The notes under the pieces: model-generated
Databases searched by the model: none
The model's input: only the letters and a program-made list of their open reading frames with translations
What the model was told of the DNA's origin: nothing
Shown here: positions 42,500 to 54,025 of the stretch, one piece after another
How the letters are laid out: each line of letters opens with the position of its first letter
How positions within the stretch are numbered: the first letter of the stretch is position 1
Made by a program: the position numbers and the translations under genes
Source: Sporothrix humicola
Taxonomy: Eukaryota; Ascomycota; Sordariomycetes; Ophiostomatales; Ophiostomataceae
Length of the DNA: 64,000 bases
Direction of reading: 5' to 3'
NCBI GenBank assembly: GCA_021396245.1
Contig: WNYE01000135.1
Span: 1-64,000 of the forward strand

Positions 42500-45400
42500 A
42501 TGGACGCCGCATACGACTCGTCGTCCTCAGACGAAGACCTCAGGGAAGACTCCCCTGAACAGGAGCCCCAGCAGACGCAGACTCTGGAGCCTCTGGCCTG
42601 TGTCGCTTGCCGTGCGCGTAAGCTCAAGTGCGACCGCACCAAGCCCGCATGCAGTCGCTGCACCAAGGCCACTGATGGCACGGTTTGTATCTACCCGGAG
42701 TCGCGGCGCAAGCCCATGTTCAAGCGCCGCAACGTGAAGGACATTGAAGCCCGCTTAGGTAAGTAGACGCCACTTACTGTTCTAATCTGCAAAATCCCAG
42801 GCCCATCCTAACACACCCTCAGCTCAAGTGGAGGGCTTGTTGAAGGAGGCCCCCGGTCTTGATCGCAAGAGAGGCGCTTCAGATGATAGTGAGCCCAGCT
42901 CTAGTCGCGCTGTCCGCGATAGCAGTGGCCTCTTTTCTGTCATCACCGAGGCCGACAATGGCGAGGGCGGTGGTGATGGAGTGCCCGCTCTGGGTGCCCG
43001 TGTTGAAGAGGACACCCATTCCACGGAACTCATGGATCTCGGCATGTCAGAAGCGCCGCCTCCGTATGAGGTGATTGAAGCCCTGTGAGTAACACTTGCA
43101 TCTTTGTGCGCCGATTTCCTGCCTTCAAAGACCGTCACTGACACGGCTGGTTAGGCACACGGCGTACTTCCAGAACCAGCACATGTTCATTCCCATTGTC
43201 CACAAGGCACGGTACCTCAAAGCATTCCACTCGGCCCCGCACTTGCGGCCGCCCATGGGTCTTCAGTATGCCATCTGGGCCATGTCCTCACAGGTGTACC
43301 GCAAGTACTCTGTCTTCCACGATGCCTTCTACCGCCGGGCACGGCAGTACCTCGAAAACGACGAGATGAGGGTGAGACTGGACCTGTCTGACGCCCAATA
43401 AAAATGTGCTTCTTATGCTGACAACAGTAAATAGGGCCACGGAGAACACTTTATCACCATTGGCCATGCACAAGCTTGGGCTCTGCTTGCTGCATACGAA
43501 GCACGTCGGTTGTTCTTCACTCGTGCGGCAATGAGCTGCTCGCGATGTGTTCGTCTGGTCGGCATGATGGGCCTCAACCGCCTCGACGACGACTCTGGAA
43601 TTGACCGCATTGCCTCCACTCTGCAACCTCCAGCGGACTGGGTCGAGCTTGAAGAACGCCGTCGTGTCTACTGGGGCGCATTCTGTGTCGATAGTCATGC
43701 ATCGATATCAACTGGCTGGCCATCACTGATCAACGCGGGCGATGTAAGTGTCCACTGCGTTTTTTTTTCGTCGGCCCGTTGATCCGTTTGCTCACACGTA
43801 TTGTAGGCGACAACACACTTGCCCAGCTCTGAAGAAGCGTTTGCGCGAGGCACCCCGCAGCCTTCATCCACTCTTGACAACATCTTTACTGGCTCAACGT
43901 ACTCGACGTTCTCCAGCGCAATCCTTGTGTGCCATATTTTCGGCTCCATCTTGCGTCATGTGCAGCCCAAGGCCGGCGATCGTCCACAAGACTTTGCTTA
44001 TGGTGCCTTTTGGCAGCGTCATCGCAGCCTCGACACAAAAATATCGTCGGCCTTTGTATTCTTGCCGGAACGCTACCGGCTGCCAAATAACTTTCAAGAC
44101 CCGGTGGCGGTTCATACGAACTTGAACTTGCATGCGGCTACCATCTGCCTGCACAATGCTGCCGTTGAACAGGCCGAGATCCATAAAATGCCCGAGACGT
44201 TGACCAAGGGCTTCTATGATCGCATGTACACGGCTGCGCAGGAAATCGTCAACATTATCGACAAGACGAGCCACATGGCTGCAAGTTATGTAAGTTGTCT
44301 CGAAACTTTCAAAGTGTTTTGGAAATAAGTAACTCACACATTTCGCCCTTGTTTAGAAGAGCCCTCTGGCTTCTCTGTCACTGTATTGTGCCACCTCTGT
44401 CTTTGTTTGGCAGGCGATGATGCATGAGAAGAACCAGACACAAGACACTGATGAGGCTGAGAACATTGCCGGCCACATCGAGTTCATCATGCGCTGCATG
44501 GATAACGGACGCAGCAACAGCGTCACACGGCTTCTGCTACACCAAGCAATCATGGACGTTGATCACAACGGGCTGGCGACGGCAAAGCACTTCTCCTGGT
44601 TCAAGCGGTATACTAACCGGGCGGTCGACACCGGCCACTACGTGCCCGTCTTGGCCCGCTCAGCTGTTTCTCGGCACTCGTGGAACCAGCCGCCCATGGC
44701 TGACCGGCTGCCGCTGATCAACACACTTAACACCAAGATCATGAAGACGCAGCAATGCTGCACCGCCACCACCACCAATATGTGCGACTCGTGCCGAAAG
44801 AAGATGGAGGCAGACAAGACAGTTGCCGGGATCAACAGCAACACCGGCAGCAACGGTAGCGGCGATTTGACAAAAAAGAGACGCCGCTTGCAGTCGCCAG
44901 AAGCGGCTGAAGCACAGGCGATGAACTCCTTCCACACGCACTATGGCGGAGCATTCGTTGTGCTTCCTCGCCGTGCTGCAACGGTTTCCCCTTCGCCATC
45001 TGAAGACTCGTTGGATGAAGTTGGCTCGAGCGTGAATGCTGGCCATGCGTCGTCGAGCAACGATGGAAGCGGCTCGCGGCCGTCTGTGTCGACACAGGGA
45101 GGCCTGTCTTCGACCGGCGTATCCTCTCTGCACGCCATTGACCCCCTTGGCGGCAACATAGCGATGCCGAAACCACAGCAGCCTTCCGCCAACGGCCTCT
45201 TCCCCTGTGTTTCGCTTCCTGATCTCTGGACAGGAACGCCTGCTTCGGTGGTCGGCAACGGCGGCCTTGGCAATTCTGGTGCGTTCACGAGCATGTCAAA
45301 CACCAGCAATGGCCGGTCCATGCAACCTGGTGACAACCTTTCGATGGATTCTTCGTACCTATATCCGTCTTTGAACGCAGCAGTGACAACTGGCTTGGAC

Positions 45401-45532
45401 GACGCCACGATCCAGGCTCTTGTGTCGGGCGAAACCGCTGGTCAACCCGAGGGTACTGATCCGTGGACGACATTGTTGGAGGCGGGCGACTTTGAGAACA
45501 CAGACTGGAACACAATCGATCACCAGATTTGA
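42500..45532 (+). CDS. Zn2Cys6 fungal-specific transcription factor
   Basis: Six exons (42500-42758, 42823-43084, 43155-43371, 43435-43743, 43807-44289, 44357-45532) encode 901 residues; all five junctions keep frame and have GTRAGN or GTGAGT donors. The binuclear cluster is C34-x2-C37-x6-C44-x6-C51-x2-C54-x8-C63 (ACVACRARKLKCDR), followed by a basic linker and a dimerisation segment. Residues ~165-560 form the fungal transcription-factor middle homology region, with HTAYFQNQHMFIPIVHKARY, RYLENDEMRGHGEHF, AWALLAAYEARR, MMGLNRLD and EERRRVYWGAFCVD. The C-terminal ~330 residues are Ser/Gly/Asn-rich, probably activation sequence. It binds DNA in the nucleus and controls unknown targets. Two upstream ATGs in a different frame could form leader ORFs. 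Confidence 0.94.
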
Positions 45533-46062
45533 TGAAATTGACGAAATATAGGGGGTTAAGGAGACGACGCTCTACGATGCCATTTTGTCAGGGATTTTCT
45601 ACGATTTGTTGTGATTGCTCCTGCCTGTACAAGCAGAGGGCTGCTAACGACAGGAAGGTGCGATCAAACAATAAGTAGTAGAGGCATTGGCGCGCACAAG
45701 GGAAGGAACGAACCGACCAAACGCAACTCTGTTAGATGAATTTTATAGATACCATTTATTGTTTTGCAAAAGTTCACGATTCTGCTTTGAATTATGTTTA
45801 CGAAGGGGGTCTTCATGTTGTGGACTGGTTTTTCTCGTATTAGTCGCTGTGTCGAGCTCACTAACACGCGAGGACGCGTCAGCGACAAAGCGCGGCATTC
45901 GGGCGCACTAGTATTCACCTAACGGGGCATTCGGGGGCTCAGACGATCGTGCCTTCCGCGACTTCCGCTTCCGAATTTATGTCATTTAGAAGAACAGCAA
46001 TCTTTTCCATCGAGTCAAACAAGCAACTTTTTGGACGAATTCTCCCGTGACACACAGCACAG
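45533..46062. other. Intergenic region
   Basis: 530 nt between tandem plus-strand genes, containing the 3' UTR of the Zn2Cys6 gene and the promoter of the oxygenase. No gene is seen. Confidence 0.55.
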
Positions 46063-47081
46063 ATGTTTGGGTATGCGGCCCTGATCTGCTTGGCAGCAGT
46101 GTTGTTCTGGCTAGACCCGATTCTGCAGGTGGTGGCCCCTTCCGTGCTGGACGCACCTGTATTGCGCAAAACGCCAAAACCGCCTATCAATGAAGCACTT
46201 CTGGCGCTGGAGGGCGACTCTGCGTCTCCGTCGTCTCTAGTTTGCCCTGAGGACGCCTACAAGGTGCACATCTTTAGCAAGGCGCCGCTGGTGTTGTATG
46301 TCGAGGACTTTTTGTCACTCGACGAGCGGAAGCATCTCATTGAGATTAGGTGAGTGCATACAACATCGGCAGCATGAAAGAAAAACTCCACAGAAACAGA
46401 GCACGGCTAACCGACAGCACCCCCATCTATGAGGCGTCGACAGTGACGCACGACGGCGGCGGGACCGTGCAGCGCAACGCCACAGTACGGGACTCGGAGG
46501 TCGCCGTTGTGCCGAGAACTGACGTCGTGCGGTGCATCGAAGCACGGGCGCGACGGCTGCAGGGCTGGCGCGACGACCTGTGGATTGAGCGGCTGCGTGT
46601 GCAGCGGTACCAGGCACCGTCGGGACACTACAACTACCACTACGACTGGAGCCGATCGGGAGCGGCAACTGGAGGATGGGGCCGTGTTTCGAGCCTAATG
46701 ATTTTTGTGGACGACGGGGCCCTCGACGACATAGCAGGAGGCCGCGAGGCAGCGCCTTTGCGTGGAGGAGGGACGGCGTTTCCACGGCTGACGCGGCGGA
46801 GCACCGATACTCGCTGGTGCAAGTTTATCGGATGCGAAAACGATGGTAACGGCAAAGACGACAACGACGTCGGTGCAGACGCCGACGACGCCGTCTATGC
46901 CAGCACAGACAACTCGACGGGCGTCGTGTTCCAGCCAGTGGTCGGCAACGCAGTGTTCTGGGAGAATTTCCGGCCCGACGGCACTGGCCGGGCGTACGAA
47001 GAGACATGGCACGCCGGTTTGCGTGTGCGGCAGGGCGTCAAGGTGGGACTGAACATTTGGAGCTGGGGACGGGTGGACTGA
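46063..47081 (+). CDS. Prolyl 4-hydroxylase-like 2-oxoglutarate/Fe(II) oxygenase, membrane-anchored
   Basis: Two exons, 46063-46349 and 46418-47081, joined over a 68-nt intron (GTGAGT donor, GGCTAACC branch site, CAG acceptor), encode 316 residues. The N-terminal FGYAALICLAAVLFWL is a single signal-anchor helix, placing the catalytic domain in the secretory lumen. Iron ligands are His170 and Asp172 (HYDWS) and His294 (HAGLRV); Lys304 in GVKVGLNIWSWGR should bind the 2-oxoglutarate carboxylate. YQAPSGHYNYHYDW and NAVFWENFRPDG are typical of P4H family members. In animals this fold hydroxylates prolines in collagen; fungal homologues are mostly uncharacterised. An acidic Asp/Asn-rich insert (~residues 250-275) precedes the last iron ligand. 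Confidence 0.9.
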
Positions 47082-48816
47082 ACCGTCAAGACTCAGCACG
47101 ATATGACAGACGAGCAATCGAATATACATTGAAAGCTGCAGCCGAAAAGTCGACGTGGCGATACTCTTTCCCCTTCTTCTATTCCTTCGCCTCTTTCCTC
47201 TTTGCTTCTTTGCTTTCTTTTCTTGGCCTGATGCGTGGCAGTGTCCACGGAGCCAGTCTCTTACCTTGCCAGGCTCGCCTCTCTTGCTTCCATGTTGTTC
47301 ACTCGACAGACAATCTGTGCCATGCCCATTTATGCTTCCATGTTTATTTTCCCCTTTGCCAAATCCCCTTCACCGCTCAGGTTACACATCCACGAGTTGT
47401 CCACGATTGTGGCTTGTGGCGGCTGTCTCGTGCCGCACCCTCCCACCCTCTTTCTTTGTCTTATGTTTGCTTCTCTTTTCTGCTTACGCTGTACAAGCAC
47501 ACTGCACGCTGTACTCCGTATGCAACCAAGATCGCAGCGACAGGGCCATGCAACGGACGGGGCGAGGCGAGATGGTATGTGTGGTGGGTGAGAACTGACG
47601 AGGGTACTGCTGCGAATCGGCAGTGAGGCCAGGGAGTACAAGGACAAGTACGAGTAGGGGAGGGGGGAGGAGGAGGCGAATGAGAGGAATCATATGGCAA
47701 ACAACTTTTCGAACGTTTAACGACATGGTCCTTTTTTCAGCTTCGAGAACCAGTTTGCTGTGGTACAAGACCCGCAAAGCATCTGTTGGCATGCAGACGC
47801 CACAAAGGATGATACAACTACTTTGCCTTGGCACAGGATGGGAGTTGGAGAAGACGAGAAAAGCAGAGGAGAGAACAAAAAAAACAGAAAGGGGGCCTGT
47901 CCATACGACAGGGAGACAAGGAGCGGATGCAGTCCCTAGAGGCTGGCACGTTTTGGCCGTTGAACAATAATTCCTCAGCGGAACTGGCAGCATGTAATAC
48001 CCGGATATGCTGGATCCCGGCATGCTGGTCTGCTGCTGAAAGAGTGAAGAAAGAAGGTGCCGAGAGAGCAAAGCTGAGGGTGTGCTGAGTCGTCGCTGCT
48101 GACAGGTCGCCGTTCACGATTCTCGACAAAATGCAAGGGCCAATAAGCTCCAATAATCTCCAAGAGGAAATCTGCTCGGCATATTAATCTCGACATTTTT
48201 TGACATCGCGACATCATGATGCACGAAAAAGGAGAACACGTCGCGTGGGACCTCAAATCGTCCGTTCAATAAACAAATGCAAACACAACCGCGGAACCGA
48301 CGTCGCGTCCACCTGCCGGAACGAAATGACAATGATTCATGGCACTTTCATGAAGCACTGCTTTTCTGTTTCAAAAAGCACGAAAGGGAACAAAAGCACG
48401 AAAGCACGGAGCACTGCGTATTCGTACTCATATCATACTCCGTTCTTGTATATCCGAGCCGACATCGAATCCTTTCAAAGCGTTCCATTTGAGTCCATTT
48501 TGCCTGCCAGTTGCAACGGACAGGCCAGGGGTTGGTTTGCTGACAGCCGCTGACAAAAACGCGACCCCGGACGACTTATCGACGTTGACACTGGGAACCC
48601 TACCAATAACGCACAGATGGGATACGCCTTGTCCGGTTCTGTTGTCTGTTGTCTGTTTTCTACTCTCTCTTCTCTCTTCTCTTTTCTGTCTGCTGTCTGT
48701 GTGTTGTCTCCTGTCGTCTGTCATCTCGAAACAGCGTTGTATTCCATTCTGCAACGTGCCAATCCAGGCAAAGGATTCGCCGCCCCCATGCGGGCTGGCC
48801 TGGCAGTAAGGCCGAG

Positions 48817-48864
48817 TGGTCAATTGAATGGTCAATTGAATGGTCAATCGGGTGGTCAATCGGG
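48817..48864. repeat. 12-nt minisatellite, 4 units (TGGTCAATTGAA / TGGTCAATCGGG)
   Basis: Two exact copies of TGGTCAATTGAA followed by two exact copies of TGGTCAATCGGG, and a partial unit after 48864. The pairwise pattern indicates expansion by two-unit duplication. All units share GGTCAA with the array at 53829. Confidence 0.85.
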
Positions 48865-51800
48865 TGGTCTGGCTTGTGGCACACACGGCACAACTGTGGC
48901 TCTATGGCCAGTTGAATGTCAGTTGAATGCAATTTGAATGGCCAGCCTCAATTCTGGGTTTCAGGGCCTCATTTGCATTTGCCTTGTCTTTCGTCCTTGG
49001 TTGTTTCGATGTTAACAGCAGACAGAAAGGCAGACCATCGCCCCACCCTTCCCCTTTTTCTCATCAGTCCCCATCGACGATTCTCCATCCACGATACAAC
49101 GGTCAGTTCAGTCGACATACGACATGAATAGTGGAGGGGCTTCAGACGACATATGGGCAGAGAGGTGACGGGTGCCCGAATGGGTGGGGAACGGCGCGGA
49201 ACCAGACCTTTGCAAAAGTCGGCACAGGGAGATGGCACAGCACAATGGAGACTGAAGAGCGGCAGAGAGAAACGGTAAGTCAAGAGGACGGCACGGCAGA
49301 AGGGAGATTGTCAGATTGTCAGATTTTCGGATTGTCAGATTGTCTGTTCTGAAAACCAGGCTGCCGGGATGTTGCTGAGCTGTCAGAGGGGAGAATGTTG
49401 GGAATGTTTGGTTCAGTTAATTGACCAGTCGTCAATTAATTTACACAGTATTCCGTACTCGGTTCTGGTTCTGTAATTTCTGGGTGTTCTTTTGTTCCAT
49501 TGTTTCCTCGCCCCTTTCTTTTCTCCTTCTTCTCCTTCTTCTTCCCTTCCAGACGGTCGACTTCTCTTCCATGATCCTGCTTGTGCTCTCGTTTCAACTT
49601 CCATTGCTCTTTTGCCGCCCGTACGACATGCTTGCAGCATTTGTTCTTCCCCTTCTCCCTCCTCCCGTTCCTTCTTCCCTCTTCTTTCTTTTCCTTCCAC
49701 ATGTCCCTCTGCCGAAACATTGTTGACCGTATGCACTGCCTGCATGACATTGACCCCCGTGCCGGCTCTTTGCAGATATTAAAAATGCAACTGCTCTTTT
49801 TTTCTCCTTCTTGATGCAGTATGTTTGACTATGGCACCCAGTATTTCTTCCCTTTCACCCCTCATCCCCAAACAACCCCTGGTCCGTCAGCCACCAACGA
49901 TGGCGATTTTCTGTCTGGACGAGGGGCGCAGAGCCAGTTGATGCCTCCAACACCCTTGTCAGTTTTGCTTTTTCTCCTTTGCACAGGACGTTTGTACACG
50001 GTACGATGGGTTCTTGCAGCAATTGTTCTTGTATTTTCTGGTGTGTGGGTATTCACATGTACTTTGTTCGTCGAAATGTGACTTTTTTTTATTTTAATTC
50101 TGTCTCTGCATCTGGTCGTATCGGCCATCTGCTTTTACCTGCACTCGCGCCTTGCATTGCATGAGACCTGCATGAGAAGGAGCGTGATGGATACTTATGT
50201 GTCGTGCTTCCAAGTATGGAGAAGACAGGAAGAAGTCAAATACAGACAGGATACATATATCAGGCACCAAAGCCTATCTGCGATGCAGGTATCTTATTAG
50301 GCACTCCTGCGGGGGAGAAAACAATCGAAGGGCAAGAAAACGCTGAAGTAACCTTCTTCTCAGATATTACCCTCAGTTATTGCACTTGTTTTCTTTTCAT
50401 CACTGGCAGGTTTCAGTGTGTCCCACCCAACGTCGTACCTTGCTTTCTTTCTTCGTTTCCTTTTGCATTTTTTTTCTCTTTATTTCTGCATCTGCATCTC
50501 TGACAAGGATCCCCTTGCTTTAGCGAGTGCAAGTTGACGATGAAGAATCAAAAGCCACACAGAGCCATCACAGAAATAATACGATGCACATAGTACACAG
50601 TACTTGCAGAGAATGTCCATTTCGCATCGTCAATAGGCCAGCAGCCATTATGCAGGCTGCACGCGGATGCCACATATATCTGGCGGAGTATCATGCCGTT
50701 GGCACGACTTTGATGGATTTTACGCAGTATTCTGGCAGTTGCTCCACCGCTTCGAGTTGCATCGGTAAACAGTATTACATTGCAGCTGAGGTATCTTTAT
50801 GTATCTTGCCATCTTACCATCTCGCCATCCGAGTAAAGTTTATGTGCACCTTAATGTCTTCTTCTATTCTTACTACTTATATGATTCGTGCCTTATGCTA
50901 TAACATCTGATATGCTTTTTTATAGGCGGAATGCCTGTTTTGCTTCTTTCTTTTCATATTTCACATTATCGTACTTTGGCCTATGAAGACTTACACGTAA
51001 AGTCACACAGAAATATCCCGTGTGAGTGTATTCCAGTTCATCTTGTCATATCCCGTAAAACGCTGCGCTGTCTCGACCAGCCATGCAGGAGACCGTCTAC
51101 AAGACGAGACATAGGACATGAAGACATGGAAATACATGAGACATGCCATGAGCGGCTATGAACAGAAGTCCAGATGTCTGGCAATTGTTTTTTTTTCTCG
51201 GTTAGAATTAGCACCTGCCAAACTGCCAACAAGTCCCAGGACCCAGAGAAAATTGCGGAAACTGCCTAGCCAGCAGGGACTTTGGCATTTTGACAGATGT
51301 CTTGTTTCGGGGGGCAATGAGACGGCCAAAAATACGAGATGCGGCTTTTTCAGGTACGAGATAAATACAATAAATGCCCTAAATGTTGAGAAGAGAGAAT
51401 ATATTGTAAATATGATCAGGTATTTTGACATATGTTAACCACATGGGTCTGCAAGTGCTGTGACGGTGACAATGGCTGGGTGGTGGTGAAAGTGGAGAAA
51501 TCGGTACAAGTACAAGTGCCAAAAGGTGTCAAAATGGCAATGTAATTACTGTGTATTTTAAAAATCACAAGTAATTCCCAAATTCAGAGCAGCCTCGGAC
51601 ATCTTCGGTGGACTGTTGGGCATTTCGACATTTGAATGTCGTTTCTGCTTGCCATTCTTTTTCTATTTGACAAACAACTCACTGGAGCAGACATGATTCA
51701 AGTACAGGAATATAACGAATTTATGTCTCTTTTATTCTCTTAACTTTCTATTCTCACCACCGCCAGATGTGAACAAAATACGAGTCAAAGCTGCAATATA

Positions 51801-53828
51801 CATGTAACACACCCATCTACTGTGTACGCTCCTTCTGTTCCTCTTTTGTCCATTGCTCGAGGCGGATGTGATCAAGAGATCAAAATAGCCTTTTCTAGGC
51901 GCACAATGAACATAACAGGCACAGCGGACGCAAAAGACACAAAAAAGAGGACCCAGTGCACGTAATTTGTGCCCGTGTTCTCAGGTCCTGTCACAGAAGA
52001 ATGTACTGTCCAACTTTATTTTCTCTGACACAATGCTTACAGCAAGATGACAGATGCATGTGGTGTAGGTACAGAACACGAGATGCCCATGTTTTGCTGC
52101 GCTTGGGTGAGGATGTTGCTGCATTTGTTCACTTGGAGATACAGTCCGGGCTGAGACAGGAAGCATAAGGCAGAAAATATCATATAAAAATGAAGAGGGT
52201 TGGCCGCTTTGTACAAGGCCAATACCGTGTGTTTTGTGATTTGTGTTCTGTGCTTGTGTTTGTGTTTTTGTACTCGTTGACCCGTCACCGCTCTTTCAGG
52301 TGACAGAAGATGGAAAGTATGTACGAGTGAGAAAGAAGAAGAGAATAATTAAATAATAAGAAAATAAAAAATGGAGGCACCGCAGTCGAAACACAAATGT
52401 GGCTTATGCATCCTTTGGTCAAGTAGTAAATATTCAGATTTTGCCTGTGTCTCTCTTGTGTCTCTCTTGCCTCGACATGTTTGAAGACAACGCAGCAAAC
52501 TCCATACCCATGTTATAATGTCATATACAAACACTTTCAGGCACATGGCATCCTTCACTTTTTATACCGACGTTGCCGTCAACATGTGCTCGGCTCCAGC
52601 TTCCTGGCCATGTGTTTGTGTGCTCTTTTTGTGTCATTACTTTTGTAAACTGCGACCGGAGACATGTGCTTTGTCAACCATGACATCTCTTGTGTCACAG
52701 AACACTCTCATTATTCTGAAAACGAGCAAGTGACAAAACGGTGTACAATACGGAGCATTATCCTAGCCACCCCATGTGCAATGTTGGACCTTGTTGAACG
52801 CAGTGCTTGTGATCTCGACTTCGACCACATTTGTACGAAGTAATCTTCCGTAGTATTTTCATATTTATCGTGGCCCTGTTTTCTGCAGTGACTGATCCTC
52901 GGCCTCGTGTTCATCTGTCATTCTGTGTTTTGTGTTTTGTGTTTTGTGTTCTGTACTCTGTTCTCTGTGCTTCCTTGGAAAATACTCGTACAAAATACGA
53001 ATTGTTGCACGGTCAGTTCGTCAGATACACGATCTCGACCATCTGACGAGGTATCATTCTGTGATTTTGTGATTCTGTGCGAGTGTCGTATGTCGTACAG
53101 CCGTTTCGACTTCACCTGAGAGAACTGGAGAAATGACAGCTCCCAGACAAGGAGTTGTCTTCTTCTTCTGGTTTAGCTAATGGACGAGAGAGACTCGCTC
53201 GGCCGCTTGCTTGTTCGGTCCCGTAAACGACCTTGAAGTGCCCGGATGGATCCTGCTTGGTCCTTTTTTTCTGTCTTTCTAATCCTTCTTGAGTCGTTTC
53301 GTGGAGACATGGAGGCAATGATGCCTGTCAAGGCAAAAGGAAAAGAGGGAAAGGAGAAAAGAGTTCGAGCCCACGGCTCCATGAGAAGTTTTTTAATCCT
53401 TGTCCCTTGGGAGACTTGGAGACTTGTTTCCTCTGCCCCTGTATTTCCCCCTGTTTACTAGTACACTACTCGTTAGCTGCCTCTGAATGACAGGGCCCAG
53501 GCGAACTAGGCACGGGAATACAGCGGAGTCACTGGTGGGCGTGAGAGAAGAAACTGCTGAGGAAGGCACAAAAATAAATCCAAAATAAACACTGGCCATA
53601 TCTGAATAAAGGCACGCTTGCTACAAAGAGGAAAGATGAAAAAAAAAAAAAAAAAAAAAGGGCAACGGTCTCGCCAAAATAAGGTCTGACATCAGGCGCC
53701 AGACCCAAAAACGCCCCATATGCAGAGCTAATGATGAAAAGGCGCAGCTGCGGCGGAAAAGCAATTTAAAAAAGAAGAGGAGAATTAGGAAGAAAAATAA
53801 AAATAATTAAATAAAAAGAAGACTCGAC

Positions 53829-54025
53829 AGGTCAAAAGACAGGTCAAAAGACAGGTCAAAAGACAGGTCAAAAGACAGGTCAAAAGACAGGTCAAAAGAC
53901 AGGTCAAAAGACAGGTNNNNNNNNNNNNNNNNNNNNNNNNNNNNNNNNNNNNNNNNNNNNNNNNNNNNNNNNNNNNNNNNNNNNNNNNNNNNNNNNNNNN
54001 NNNNNNNNNNNNNGGTCAAAAGACA
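53829..54025. repeat. 12-nt minisatellite (AGGTCAAAAGAC) interrupted by a 97-N assembly gap
   Basis: Seven perfect units plus a partial lie at 53829-53916, then N at 53917-54013, then another unit at 54014. The gap falls inside the array, so the assembler probably could not resolve its length. Translated on the minus strand it reads as a four-residue repeat (LSFD), which is an artefact of a 12-nt unit rather than a gene. Confidence 0.9.

Noticed and set aside
53829..54025. CRISPR-like repeat array
   Set aside because: Units are head-to-tail without spacers and the genome is eukaryotic; this is a minisatellite.
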